DNA from: JAKOVR01 sp031415655
Lineage (GTDB): Bacteria > Actinomycetota > Acidimicrobiia > Acidimicrobiales > Acidimicrobilacustridaceae
Assembly: GCA_031415655.1 (NCBI GenBank)
Contig: JANOSD010000071.1
Span: 1-64,000, forward strand
Length of the DNA: 64,000 nucleotides
Direction of reading: 5' to 3'
This document shows, in pieces, positions 1-8,944 of the stretch (position 1 is its first letter; each line of letters begins with the position of its first letter). The position numbers were made by a program, and so were the translations under genes. Below the pieces are notes generated by a model. It ran no database searches, was not told where the DNA came from, and saw only the letters and a list, made by a program, of their open reading frames with translations.

Positions 1-2
1 TC

Positions 3-107
3 AAGATCACCAACGAAGAACTCGCTGCCGTCGAGACCAAGAGCCACAAATTTCACGGTGAATGGAACTACGACATCCGACCCAAACCTGAAACTACAAC
101 TAAGTAA
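3..107 (+). CDS. 3' end of an IS transposase, ISAzo13-like (partial)
   Basis: The reading frame is open from the left edge of the window and ends at TAA 105-107, giving the last 34 residues of a protein that starts outside. The tail contains FHGEWNYDIRP, which resembles the HGEWNY-type C-terminus I recall from ISAzo13-family DDE transposases. Only the tail is visible, so catalytic residues and terminal repeats cannot be checked. The next 1 kb holds no convincing gene, as expected beside an insertion sequence. Family assignment is by recall of a short motif. Confidence 0.55.
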   Translation, partial: KITNEELAAVETKSHKFHGEWNYDIRPKPETTTK

Positions 108-1114
108 CTACGGCAATGTTATTTCGGAACGCTCCCTTAGGACCTTTCGGGCACTCGTACTGATTGCGGGAGAACTGTGCCGAGCCGTCGTCGCGCGCAA
201 CGAGGAGTCCCCGATTCCGGAGACATCGAGTTCCGCTGCCCGCACGCGCCGCCGTCACCAGTCGAACCCGGGAACACCACGGTTCTCGCCGGGTCACCGA
301 CCGGCCATTGGGGGGCGCAGCGCGGGTCGAGTCAACGATCTCGGCTTCATCATGGTGGCCGGAACAGGTGATCCCGTCGTTGTCTTCCCGAGGAGGTCCG
401 CCAGGCGCAGGTGTTCACGAGCCGCATCTCCCCCTCCAGCTGATCGGGCACACCGCATTGCCCTCACTGAAGTCGACCTCGAGGCAGTCACGAGCCTTGA
501 CTTGGTGTCCCAAATCTGCTCGCTGAATCTCCGACGACGACACGCAGCGGCTCTCCGTCGCGGAACTCGAAACAGGGGTCGGATCCGTCCGCGAAGTTAC
601 CGGCGCGTGCACGAATACGGAGTGGCCGCTACCCGACGTGGACAGAAAAAGAAAAGCCTGAACTCCGGCCAAGCTGGACCGAACGCTGCCGGCAGGACGA
701 CCAGCCCCCGGGGCCAACCGTCCCACACCGACGCGACTGCTCGGCGCATTGCGCCGAACTCGTGGTGCCACCAAAGACCTCGAGTTGAGGCGGTGATGAA
801 GAGACGGCACGAGCGCCATGACTTCATCGACGATCTTTTCAGTCAATGATCTCCGTGCCCCTACCGCGATGCAACCGAAGGGCCGGGTCGTTGGCTGGAA
901 CCATGCTGAAACCAGCCCCCTACAGGGGGTTGGTTTCAGCATGGTTCCAGCAGCGGCCAGTGTGGACGGTGGCCTGATCGTCGTCGCCGCGCCATCTCGT
1001 GACACTAGGTGCGTTCATCGGGAGGGCGGTGCTGTCGCCGACACAACGAGAACTCACTCCCGAATCGTGTGTCGTCCGAAAGCAACCAAGGCGGCTGAGG
1101 GGTACCGTTCAGGT
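108..1114. other. about 1 kb with no supportable gene
   Basis: Several overlapping frames are open here on both strands, but all give arginine/serine-rich translations without domain, signal or good ribosome binding site, as random high-GC DNA does. The stretch lies between the transposase tail and a membrane-protein gene and may be decayed sequence. The only clear structure is the large hairpin at 895-950. Confidence 0.5.
895..950. repeat. long hairpin, 26-bp arms with TACA loop
   Basis: The two 26-nt arms (895-920 and 925-950) match at 25 of 26 positions and enclose the tetraloop TACA, with CCCCC/GGGGG closing the loop. A second hairpin with the same CCCC-TACA-GGGG centre but different arms lies at 3967-4024, on the other side of the two following genes. 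It has no T-tract, so a classical Rho-independent terminator is unlikely. It could be a REP-like element or a factor-independent terminator. Confidence 0.75.
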
Positions 1115-2116
1115 ATGCGAAAGGCCAAACGCAGCGCTCGGCCTGCTGGGCCGTGGAGCCCAAAGGTCGCACCCGGCCCGTGGTCCTCACCTGGGGCGAT
1201 GTCGCGCTCCGGGGGTGTTGCGCGCCACGTGAGCGCGCGACGGGCGTTGACTGGTATGGCTGTTCTCGCGCTGGCTGCGCTGTTCCTTCTCGCGTCCGGC
1301 CCAAGGCGCGGGTCCTTAGAGATCCTCACCGGCGGCGCTGTTGCCGCCGCCGGCTTCTACCTGGCTTCGACGGGAGTACGCCAGAAGCTGACCTATCTCC
1401 GGGACCTTGCGGCCTACAAACGCGAGAACGACCTCCGAACTGGAACCCCAGGCCACGCCCTCGACCATGACGTCGACGTCGAAACGGCAGATCCGTCGAA
1501 CCATGCACTACCCGCCCCGGACACCACACCGTTGAAGAAGCCGAAGGGTGGTTGGGTCGTCGTCCTCGGCGCAATTCTTCTCGTCGTTTCCGGTGTGGGC
1601 GTGGTCACTTCCCTGAACGATCTCGCCCTCTGGCTCGAAAACGAAACGGAATCAAAGTCAATTCCCGGCGCCGCGCCAGCAGACACTCAGTATCTGACTT
1701 CCGGTAGCTATGCCGTCTACCCCAGTGACCCAAACTATTCCAAGGATTCCGTGGCGCTCAATCTCCAGAATGACAAACCAATGCCATCCCTGGTCGCCTC
1801 GCTCGACAAACCCGAGAATCGTGTGGAGGCCTTTTTGATAGCCCGCTCCAACACGGACTTTCAGCGGCCGTTCACGCCGAAGGCCAGGTATCGGTTCGTC
1901 ATTACTACTCCCGGTACGTATCGAATCGCTGGAGCGGGCGGCCGGGTCGGGCCCACTCCGGCCGTCCTCTATAGACGCGTCGAGCCGATGGTTGCTCGGG
2001 CGCAGGTCGGCGGTGTGGGGTTGGTTGCCGGCGTAGCGTTGATTGCGGCGGGTCTCATCTGGCGTGCCACTACTCGGCCGCCGCAACGACGCCAGATCGC
2101 CCACCCACTTGGATGA
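1115..2116 (+). CDS. multi-pass membrane protein with an extracytoplasmic domain
   Basis: Not recognised as a named family. With the ATG at 1115 the protein has 333 residues: a basic N-terminus, two hydrophobic segments (about residues 48-90), a charged loop, a third membrane segment (GGWVVVLGAILLVVSGVG), a domain of about 130 residues ending in a beta-rich part (RYRFVITTPGTYRIAG), and a last membrane helix near the C-terminus. The domain between helices 3 and 4 is probably outside the cell. The start is uncertain: the frame is open back to 818, and ATG codons at 1199 and 1255 are alternatives. It ends 15 nt before the next gene and probably forms an operon with it. Confidence 0.6.
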   Translation: MRKAKRSARPAGPWSPKVAPGPWSSPGAMSRSGGVARHVSARRALTGMAVLALAALFLLASGPRRGSLEILTGGAVAAAGFYLASTGVRQKLTYLRDLAAYKRENDLRTGTPGHALDHDVDVETADPSNHALPAPDTTPLKKPKGGWVVVLGAILLVVSGVGVVTSLNDLALWLENETESKSIPGAAPADTQYLTSGSYAVYPSDPNYSKDSVALNLQNDKPMPSLVASLDKPENRVEAFLIARSNTDFQRPFTPKARYRFVITTPGTYRIAGAGGRVGPTPAVLYRRVEPMVARAQVGGVGLVAGVALIAAGLIWRATTRPPQRRQIAHPLG

Positions 2117-2131
2117 CACGGAGTACAAGCC

Positions 2132-3871
2132 ATGAGCCGACGAGGTGTGAAGGCCGTACTGACGGGATTTGCGCTGAGCTTCGCCGCTTCAGTGTTGCTC
2201 GTGCTTGGCAGCGTCGAACCAGCAAGTGCGTGTTCCTGTATCGGGCTTCCGGTCCCGCTGGCCGACCGAGTCGCCATGGCCGACGAGGCCGTGATCGGAA
2301 CGCCGACCACGGTGGATTGGTTTGACGGCCGAACCGATCGCGGAATGGTTCCCCGCGGTTTCCGCTACCGCGTGACGGTTGCAGAGTCGCGAAAGGGCGT
2401 CGTACCCAACGTCATCGAGGTGGAGACCGGGACAGGAGGAGGCGATTGCGGGGTTGAGCTCACGCTCGGGAACCAAATCGGCTTGCTGATCGCCACCCGC
2501 GACGGCCGCCGCACCGTGAGCATCTGCCTCAGGCCAGTCGCCGCAGACGAGCTACGAGCGCTCGACCTCGGCGCGCCACCGATCACGGGGACTGGTCCAC
2601 CCGTGTTCGCCGTCGTCGGCCAATTCGGACCAGCGTGGATTGGGTTGCTCGACGCAGAAGCCCGCCCGCTGGCGTGGGCCGCAAGCCCGCCGGTCGACGC
2701 ACTGTACGCTCCGGCGCGGGTTGGGGTATGCGCCGAAGGCCGCAGGCTCGCCACGGTCCGCCAAGGCAGTGCTGGCGGGGCAAGAGTCGATCATGTGGCA
2801 CTCGTGGACACGGCGACACTCACCGAGTTGTGGAGCGCCGAGGTCACGAAGGCCGGCGACTCCGACGAGATCGTCGGCGTCGCCTGTGCCGGCGACGAGA
2901 TCCGACTCCTCGTGAACCATCAGTCGCCGCTGACGGCAAGCCCCCTGCTACCGAACCAGGTCATCCGAGTTACGCCAAGTTCTACCGCCGTTGTCGACCG
3001 GCCAGAGGTCGTTGGGCTGGCGCTTGATCCGAGCGATGGCTCGATCATCGCAGTGGAGCCCGGGACAGACCCATCGGAAGCGAACGTCGTGCGGGAGGAC
3101 CCCGCCACCGGCAGCCGCACGGCGATCGGTCACATCTCCTTGCCACCCGACCGCACGGTGGCGGGAGTCTCCGTGCATTCCGCCGGCTCCATCGCCGTCG
3201 CCATGGGATCACTGCTACCGGAGGGACGCCGGCACAACGTAGAGGCCGTCGAGGTGCTGCGTCCGGACGGGAGCGTCGCTGGCAGGATCGACCCGCAGGT
3301 TCCGGTTTTCACGTTCCGCAGTCTCGGATGGACGGTGGACGGCCGGGTCCTCGTGCTGGGCGAAGGCGGCCGTTTCAAGAACGGCCTCGTGGTATCGGTG
3401 CGGCCGGACGGCTCGGAGCGATTCGTGATCGACCTACCAACACATTCGACGTCCCTCACCTCATCGGGAACGCTCTACGTCGGCCACTCGGCGGCCTTCC
3501 CCTTCCGGGGAAACGGAGTCTTGGCGATCGACGCTCAAGGAAACGAGCACGGCGATATCCGGTCCGGCTTCCCCGCCGACGTCGTGGCGTTGCCGAGTGG
3601 GCCAGGCTCAACGGCGTTGACCCTCGATCCCGCACTTGCTGGTCGGCTCGGGCTCGGGCCTGAGGCGCGTGTCGTGCCCGTGGCCGCCACAGTTCCCGCA
3701 AGCCCGGATGGACCAACGGCTCCGTCGTCGCTACCGACCGAAACCGTCGCCCAACGTTGGGCCACGATGCGCTCCGTCGCGATCGCCATTGTGCTGCTTT
3801 TGTTCTTGCTCGCCGGTGCGATCGCCTGGTCCAAACGACGTGACAGCGAGGAGAGCCGGCCCAAACCCTGA
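2132..3871 (+). CDS. secreted, membrane-anchored protein with TIMP/NTR-like N-terminus
   Basis: 579 residues. A GGAG-type ribosome binding site precedes ATG 2132. A signal peptide (residues 1 to about 33) is followed at once by CSC, the arrangement of bacterial proteins with a TIMP/NTR-like OB fold. That domain runs to about residue 150 and has further cysteines (GGGDCGVEL, SICLRP). The middle (about 170-520) is rich in short beta-strand repeats (GSIIAVEPG, GRVLVLGEGG, GVLAIDAQG), suggesting a beta-propeller. A C-terminal helix (VAIAIVLLLFLLAGAIAW) with a basic tail would anchor it. I infer a cell-surface protein. Substrate and role are unknown. Confidence 0.75.
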   Translation: MSRRGVKAVLTGFALSFAASVLLVLGSVEPASACSCIGLPVPLADRVAMADEAVIGTPTTVDWFDGRTDRGMVPRGFRYRVTVAESRKGVVPNVIEVETGTGGGDCGVELTLGNQIGLLIATRDGRRTVSICLRPVAADELRALDLGAPPITGTGPPVFAVVGQFGPAWIGLLDAEARPLAWAASPPVDALYAPARVGVCAEGRRLATVRQGSAGGARVDHVALVDTATLTELWSAEVTKAGDSDEIVGVACAGDEIRLLVNHQSPLTASPLLPNQVIRVTPSSTAVVDRPEVVGLALDPSDGSIIAVEPGTDPSEANVVREDPATGSRTAIGHISLPPDRTVAGVSVHSAGSIAVAMGSLLPEGRRHNVEAVEVLRPDGSVAGRIDPQVPVFTFRSLGWTVDGRVLVLGEGGRFKNGLVVSVRPDGSERFVIDLPTHSTSLTSSGTLYVGHSAAFPFRGNGVLAIDAQGNEHGDIRSGFPADVVALPSGPGSTALTLDPALAGRLGLGPEARVVPVAATVPASPDGPTAPSSLPTETVAQRWATMRSVAIAIVLLLFLLAGAIAWSKRRDSEESRPKP

Positions 3872-3966
3872 GCGAACACCTTGTTCTGCGCGTGGCCTGG
3901 GAACGGGTTGCAGCGACATGTACCTGACGACCGTCCCACAGAATCTTCGCGTCGATTCAGCTCGTC

Positions 3967-4024
3967 CCAACCGGACCGTGTTGCAGGCAGACCCCTACAG
4001 GGGGGACGGTTGCAACACGGTTGG
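3967..4024. repeat. second TACA-loop hairpin
   Basis: CCCC-TACA-GGGG centre (3992-4003) flanked by complementary TGTTGCA/TGCAACA and CCAACC/GGTTGG blocks, with small internal asymmetries. The centre matches that of the hairpin at 895-950 while the arms differ in sequence but still pair, so pairing and loop look conserved rather than arm sequence. It lies 96 nt past the stop of the TIMP-like gene. Confidence 0.7.
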
Positions 4025-4107
4025 AGTTTCGACGGTGATGTCTCGCTAGGAAATCGTGCGCCGCTTTCGCCCATCGCAGCACGAGCCACACCCAACGAGG
4101 GTTCGAT

Positions 4108-4668
4108 TCAACTGCCGTCGATGACCTCGCCGGCCCGCACCACCGTGCCGCCGCGCACCACCGCCGAACCCGTGACATGTCCCCCGGCCACCCACGCCGT
4201 TCCTTCCACCACGGCGTCACCGTCGACGACAACGTCGCCCATCACTTTTGCGGCGCCCCGCACGACGGCGTTTCCGCCGACCCGGGCACCGCCACCCACA
4301 CGCGCTTCGTCCATGACCCGAGCCCCGCCGTTGACCGTTGCCCGGTCGACCGTGACGTTGCCGTGGATCTGGGCCGTTCCGCCGATCACCGAGTCGTCGA
4401 CACGGGTATTGCCGTACACCCGAGCCGTTCCTTCGATGCGAGATGTCCCGAAGACTCGCGCATTGCCGAAGACCTTGGCACCCTTCTCGATGGTGACCGA
4501 GCTCTCCGCCTCGGCCGTATCTGCGATGACACCGCCGACAGTCCCGTCGGGATTGGTGTGGATCCGACCCGACACCGGACCGTCGCCGAAGTCCACCATG
4601 TATTCGGTGGCCCGGAACTGCGTTCGGGGTTTGCGTTTCTCGCCTGGCGCCTGATCTGCGATAGCCAT
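4108..4668 (-). CDS. hexapeptide-repeat (left-handed beta-helix) protein
   Basis: 186 residues from ATG 4668, which has AGGGCGGAG just upstream. A longer form from TTG 4695 is possible. After about 50 residues (VDFGDGPVSGRIHTNPDG) the rest is a run of short turns such as ARVFGTSRIEG, ARVYGNTRVDD, ARVGGGARVGG and AVVRGAAKVMG, the pattern of a parallel beta-helix of acyltransferase or polymer-forming type. No catalytic histidine or CoA-site motif stands out, so a structural, bactofilin-like or phage-like role is as likely as an enzyme. It stands alone. Confidence 0.7.
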   Translation of the reverse strand: MAIADQAPGEKRKPRTQFRATEYMVDFGDGPVSGRIHTNPDGTVGGVIADTAEAESSVTIEKGAKVFGNARVFGTSRIEGTARVYGNTRVDDSVIGGTAQIHGNVTVDRATVNGGARVMDEARVGGGARVGGNAVVRGAAKVMGDVVVDGDAVVEGTAWVAGGHVTGSAVVRGGTVVRAGEVIDGS

Positions 4669-4823
4669 TGTCTCCGCCCTTGTTTCTGTGACCAATCCGC
4701 CGTGGCCACGCCGTGACCCTACCTCGGGCAGCTACCGGCAGCCACCCGGCACTACCAGAAACCCTCACACTTTCCACACGGACGCCACACCTGCGAGCCG
4801 GCGGCCCGTGAGACCCTCACGGT

Positions 4824-5615
4824 GTGCCGCTTACGTTCCTTGCCCATCAGGCGCCCGTCCTTCCGCTGTCCCTTCGCTGGCCTCGTCGGTTTGACACCAC
4901 CGCACTCGTCGTCGGGTCGATGGCCCCCGATCTCACGTTCATACTCGGCGGCACGGCTTGGTATGTGGACGCCCACGACCCGCTGGCGCAGCTTTGGTTC
5001 TGTCTGCCGTTTACGCTCCTTATGCGTTGGTTGCTCGTTTCGCTCGTTTTACCGGAGCTGGCAGCCGCGGTCTACGTGTCCCCCTCAACGCAGCGTTGGC
5101 CCCAGTTGGTGCTCGCCCTCGGGCCCGGCGCAGGAACTCACCGCCAACGACCGTCACGACTGGTCGTGGTGTTCAGCGCCGTCGTGGGGTCGATCAGCCA
5201 CATCATGCTGGATGCGTTCAGCCACGGGCACGGATGGGCGGTCCGACAAATTGCGTTCCTTCAGACTGCCCTGTTCACCCTTCCGCCCGAACTCAGCGGC
5301 CGGTCGTTACACATGTACGACCTGTTGCAGTTCGGTGGAACGGCGGTCGGCTCGCTGTTCACGTTTTGGTGCATTCGCGAGTTTGTTCGGCGACGAGCGT
5401 CGGCGGCTCGCGTCGACCCTCCCGACCTCGATGCGGCACCGATTCGTCGGCTCTTCCGGACAACGTTCGCCGCCGGATTGTTGGGGGCAACTCTCGCCGT
5501 CCTTGTCCAGCACGTAGGCGGCCCGCAGCACGCGATCATGCGGATCGCGGTTGTTGCGGCGGCCGGCATGCTTATCGGGTGTTGGCAACTCAAGTGCAGA
5601 CGAAGCGTTACTTGA
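4824..5615 (+). CDS. DUF4184 family membrane protein
   Basis: 263 residues starting at GTG 4824. The opening MPLTFLAHQAPVLPL, then ALVVGSMAPDL, is typical of DUF4184 proteins (start MPfT.sHpa.vlP, then GsmaPDf). Several hydrophobic segments follow, with a conserved-looking ISHIMLDAFSHG, and the C-terminus is basic. The family is integral membrane with no agreed function; the histidine/aspartate pattern recalls metal-dependent membrane hydrolases, which is inference. Its end overlaps the convergent next gene by 8 nt. Confidence 0.8.
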   Translation: MPLTFLAHQAPVLPLSLRWPRRFDTTALVVGSMAPDLTFILGGTAWYVDAHDPLAQLWFCLPFTLLMRWLLVSLVLPELAAAVYVSPSTQRWPQLVLALGPGAGTHRQRPSRLVVVFSAVVGSISHIMLDAFSHGHGWAVRQIAFLQTALFTLPPELSGRSLHMYDLLQFGGTAVGSLFTFWCIREFVRRRASAARVDPPDLDAAPIRRLFRTTFAAGLLGATLAVLVQHVGGPQHAIMRIAVVAAAGMLIGCWQLKCRRSVT

Positions 5616-6045
5616 TCACGGCCCAGGCAATCGAGGCCCCCGTGGCCAGGACTGTCATCGCCACCGTCGTCACGACGGCGCTCTTGGGCAGTTTGCCGTT
5701 CTCGTCTTGGGGAAGGCGCTTTTTCACCCGGTCAAGGAGGCGAGCGGCATACGGAACCTCCAACGCGATGAGGTAGAGCCCGGCGGCCACCACGACGAGA
5801 CCTGGTCCGGGTAGAAGGAGCAAGACGAGCCCCACTAACAAGACAAGTGAACCGAGGATCAGTGTTCCCACCCGACGGAAGATGTGGCGACGGGCTTGTT
5901 CGACCGTCTTTTCCTTACGGCCGGTTTCGAGTTCGGCGGCCAGCGCCTGATCAACAAGGTTTCCGAAACGATCGCCAGCAGCCTTGGCCGCCTGGTCGCG
6001 CTCGTAGAACGAGACGCCGTCTTCATCCTCACCAGTGGGATCCAT
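5608..6045 (-). CDS. PGPGW-type transmembrane protein
   Basis: 145 residues from ATG 6045 (the frame extends to 6075). A charged N-terminal half with a predicted helix (QALAAELETGRKEKTVEQARR) precedes a membrane hairpin with LVLLLLPGPGLVVVAAGLYL, the hallmark of the putative PGPGW membrane family, and a final helix ends in AIAWAVIK. Function unknown. Convergent with the DUF4184 gene. Confidence 0.75.
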   Translation of the reverse strand: MDPTGEDEDGVSFYERDQAAKAAGDRFGNLVDQALAAELETGRKEKTVEQARRHIFRRVGTLILGSLVLLVGLVLLLLPGPGLVVVAAGLYLIALEVPYAARLLDRVKKRLPQDENGKLPKSAVVTTVAMTVLATGASIAWAVIK

Positions 6046-6134
6046 GGGTCCGACCCTACGACATACCCCGACCAACCCGGTGCGAGATTCACCGGTTCAC
6101 GATCAAGAAGCCCGACACGACTACCGTTCGAGAA

Positions 6135-6827
6135 ATGGCCCGTTCAACTACCACCCAACTCGCCGCCGCCGTCGTCGTCGTCGCAACCTTCGTCACCGTC
6201 CTGCTGTCGACGGGATGCGGCCTCAAAGGGAGCGACACACCGGTCGCCGCCGGTCCCCCGGCCACCGCGCCCGATGGGTCCCCCGCCCCCACGCCCGCCG
6301 GCCCGCCCCCAGACCAAAGTACGCCGTCGGCTCCGCCGGCAACAGCGGTCGCCACCACCGTCGATCCCGCAACCCTGCCGCAGACGGAAGACAAACCGTC
6401 CGCCGACAGCGCGCCGTTCCAGCGCCGCGTGCGGGCGATGTGGGATGGCATCGTGCGCAACGACCCCGACGCCGCCATGCCGTTCTTCTTTCCCCTCCCC
6501 GCCTACCGGCAGGTGAAAGCCCTGCAAAATCCGGAGAACGACTGGAACAGCCGCTTGGTATCGATCTACAAGAGCGAGATCAAGGCCCTCCATCAAGGGC
6601 TCGGCGCCGACGCAAAAAACGCTGAGTTCGTGGGTATCGATGTGCCGATGGCCAACGCACAGTGGATCAAACCCGGCGTGGAGTACAACAAACTTGGGTA
6701 CTGGCGGGTGTACGGCACCAAGGTGCGTTACAAGGTGGCCGGTAAGGAGAAGAGCTTTCCGGTGCAGTCGCTGATCTCCTGGCGGGGCGAATGGTTCGTA
6801 GTACACCTCACGGCCGTGCCCCGCTGA
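6135..6827 (+). CDS. secreted lipoprotein, unknown domain
   Basis: 230 residues. A signal sequence ends in lipobox LLSTGC, so the mature protein would be lipid-anchored at Cys27-28. A linker of about 55 residues very rich in Pro/Ala/Thr follows, then a domain of about 150 residues starting FQRRVRAMWDGIVRNDPDAAMPFFFPLPAYRQVKAL-like and ending SLISWRGEWFVVHLTAV, similar in shape to NTF2-like folds. The real ligand or reaction is unknown. Confidence 0.8.
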   Translation: MARSTTTQLAAAVVVVATFVTVLLSTGCGLKGSDTPVAAGPPATAPDGSPAPTPAGPPPDQSTPSAPPATAVATTVDPATLPQTEDKPSADSAPFQRRVRAMWDGIVRNDPDAAMPFFFPLPAYRQVKALQNPENDWNSRLVSIYKSEIKALHQGLGADAKNAEFVGIDVPMANAQWIKPGVEYNKLGYWRVYGTKVRYKVAGKEKSFPVQSLISWRGEWFVVHLTAVPR

Positions 6828-6849
6828 TGTTTCGACGCAAACGTGAGCG

Positions 6850-7545
6850 TCAGCCCGAAAACCGAGATCGCAGGCCGGGGAGGGTTACCTCGGCGAGTGA
6901 TTCGACGTGCCACGAGGCACCGGTGAGGTCCTGGCGAGCAGGGTGACCAACCGGAAGGTTGGCGGACTCGGCGGCTACTACCCGACAGCCGGCGGCGAGC
7001 GCAGCACCGATGCCCGCCTCGCTGTCCTCGAAGGCCACACAGCGGTTTGCCGGCAGGCCCAACCGCTTGGCTCCCAACAGATAGGCATCCGGCGCAGGCT
7101 TTCCCGGGCCGTAGTCGTCGGCCGCCACGACCTCGTCGAACACACCGACGAGTTCCAACTGGGCCAGTGCGGGCACCACCTCGGCATGACGTGACCCCGT
7201 CACCAGCGCCACCGGGATGCCGGCCTCCTTGCAGGCCAACACCAACTCCCGACCACCCGGCAAAACTCTCGGCAGACCGCCCCGGCGAATGAGTTCGGTG
7301 GCGTGCACGAACACCCGGTCCAGGAAGGAAGGGAGATCCCAGCCCAGGCGCTCTTCCACCCGGAGGTGGCCATGGACGTCCTGCCATGCCCGACCGAGAC
7401 CGAAACTCGCTTCGTGTTCGGTGAGTTCCACACCTGCGCCCGTCATCACCGCGCTGATGCTCTCCAACATGAGTGGCTCCCGATCGAGCAACGTGCCGTC
7501 GAGGTCGAACATCGCGCCCAAGGGCCAATCGTTGGGAGGGGTCAT
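6850..7545 (-). CDS. HAD-superfamily phosphatase (subfamily IA)
   Basis: 231 residues. Motif I FDLDGTLLD (near residue 13) supplies the nucleophile Asp, motif II is VALVTGS, and motif III/IV is GKPAPDAYL followed by CVAFEDSEAGI. The helical cap between motifs I and II fits a beta-phosphoglucomutase or phosphoglycolate phosphatase-like enzyme; substrate cannot be told from sequence. The start overlaps the stop of the upstream metallophosphoesterase by 4 nt (ATGA), so the two are translationally coupled. Confidence 0.85.
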   Translation of the reverse strand: MTPPNDWPLGAMFDLDGTLLDREPLMLESISAVMTGAGVELTEHEASFGLGRAWQDVHGHLRVEERLGWDLPSFLDRVFVHATELIRRGGLPRVLPGGRELVLACKEAGIPVALVTGSRHAEVVPALAQLELVGVFDEVVAADDYGPGKPAPDAYLLGAKRLGLPANRCVAFEDSEAGIGAALAAGCRVVAAESANLPVGHPARQDLTGASWHVESLAEVTLPGLRSRFSG

Positions 7546-8939
7546 GGTGCTCCAGATAGGTGCGGGTAAGACTGCAGGGTGAGGGTTTCTGACGATGGTT
7601 CACGGGCGGCGACCCGGCGGGCGATCGCTCGACCATCGATGTCGACCGTGTGGGCGTCGGTTGGCGTGCCGACATGATGGTCGGCCCAATGCCACGCCAC
7701 CAGTCGCGGCTCGGGTTGCCCACCGATGCCGAGTTCCCACTCGACGCCGGTCACCAGGCCGTGCCCGACCCCACTGCCGGCATTGAGGTACCGGGACCAA
7801 GTTCGAGCACCATCCGGAGTAACCGGTGAGGCCAACGGTAGATGCGTGTGGCCGAGGATGATGTGAGGACCGCCGTCGGCACCCCAACGAGCGGCAAACC
7901 CCTCGAACAATCGCACCTCGTCGACCGAGTACAGCTGGCGGTTGGCTCCGAATAGGGAGCTCACCGTGGTGAGTGCCGACCGGTGTAGGCCGTCGAGCAG
8001 GGTGGTGGTCGCGGCGGCCGTGGGCACGCCGAGGTCGCGACCGATACGCGGGAGATCAGCGATCACACTCGCGGCCCAGGTACCGATCTTGCCGACCGCA
8101 TCCATGCCGGGGCCGTTCCAGGCGTCGGTGTGGTGGCCGTGGGTGACCACCCCAAAGGCACCCTCAGGACCGTCGAGCACAAGAAAATCGTGCACCTCGA
8201 TACCCGGGTGAATCGTGCGCAGCGCATCGAGCACGACCGCGTTGCGGTACACGTCGTCGTGATTCCCGATCAATCGGCGGTAACGCCCGACTTGATGAAA
8301 ACGTTCGTTGATGGTGTTGTAGATACCGCGGTTGTTGGCCACGATCCGATCGAGGTGCCCGGCATAGATCCGGCCCCGTCGGGCATCAGCGCCCGGATCG
8401 CGACGGGGTGCCGCCAACGTTCGGAGCATGTCGTAGGCGGCGCCGTAGGTGGATCCTCCGACCATCCAAAAGTCCTCCACGTCGCCGGCTTCGATCAACC
8501 CGTAGTCGTGGTCGGCGTAGTGGTTGAGCACCGCTTCGTACAGCCGTTTCGTGTCCTGCCCGCCCGGCCAATCAAAGGTGCCGCGCACGTAGCGGTGCAG
8601 ATCGGACGAAACGAACCAACGGTCATTGGCATCGATCTGCTGTACGTCATCCCACCCGTACCCGGACGGTCGCCCCGCCCCAACGCGAGCGATCACCTCG
8701 GCGTACCCTGCCGCCCGGCGATTGCTGGTGCGGGTCTGGCGGGCCACCGTGGCGGCGAGGGCGGGGATGGCAACGGGCGCCGCGACGAGCATCGCCGCAA
8801 ACCGCAATACGGCCCAGGTGTGGGCGACGGTGCCCGAGTCACCCGCTCGTTCCCAGGTGTCGTCTTCGCCCCGCCGCCGAGCCAACGCATCGTCGACACG
8901 GTCGGCCCACGCCAAGATCCGGGGCCCGCCGGCCGCCAC
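7542..8939 (-). CDS. metallophosphoesterase
   Basis: 465 residues if started at GTG 8939. The frame is open to 9032 but that would overlap the upstream gene; ATG 8996 is an alternative. All dimetal phosphoesterase motifs are visible: SDLHRYVRG (D-x-H), GDVEDFW (GDxxD), IGNHDDVY (GNHD), VVTHGHHTD and ILGHTHLPL (GHxH). A hydrophobic N-terminal segment (AAMLVAAPVAIPALAATVA) suggests membrane attachment. Spacing and the extra C-terminal beta region recall UDP-2,3-diacylglucosamine hydrolase-like or generic calcineurin-like enzymes. Substrate unknown. Confidence 0.85.
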   Translation of the reverse strand: MAAGGPRILAWADRVDDALARRRGEDDTWERAGDSGTVAHTWAVLRFAAMLVAAPVAIPALAATVARQTRTSNRRAAGYAEVIARVGAGRPSGYGWDDVQQIDANDRWFVSSDLHRYVRGTFDWPGGQDTKRLYEAVLNHYADHDYGLIEAGDVEDFWMVGGSTYGAAYDMLRTLAAPRRDPGADARRGRIYAGHLDRIVANNRGIYNTINERFHQVGRYRRLIGNHDDVYRNAVVLDALRTIHPGIEVHDFLVLDGPEGAFGVVTHGHHTDAWNGPGMDAVGKIGTWAASVIADLPRIGRDLGVPTAAATTTLLDGLHRSALTTVSSLFGANRQLYSVDEVRLFEGFAARWGADGGPHIILGHTHLPLASPVTPDGARTWSRYLNAGSGVGHGLVTGVEWELGIGGQPEPRLVAWHWADHHVGTPTDAHTVDIDGRAIARRVAAREPSSETLTLQSYPHLSGAP

Positions 8940-8944
8940 TGAGA

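Noticed and set aside
58..849. 263-codon open frame, and a 196-codon frame on the other strand (415-1005)
   Set aside because: Arg/Ser-rich, no domain or signal, mutually overlapping, no convincing ribosome binding site. Treated as non-coding.
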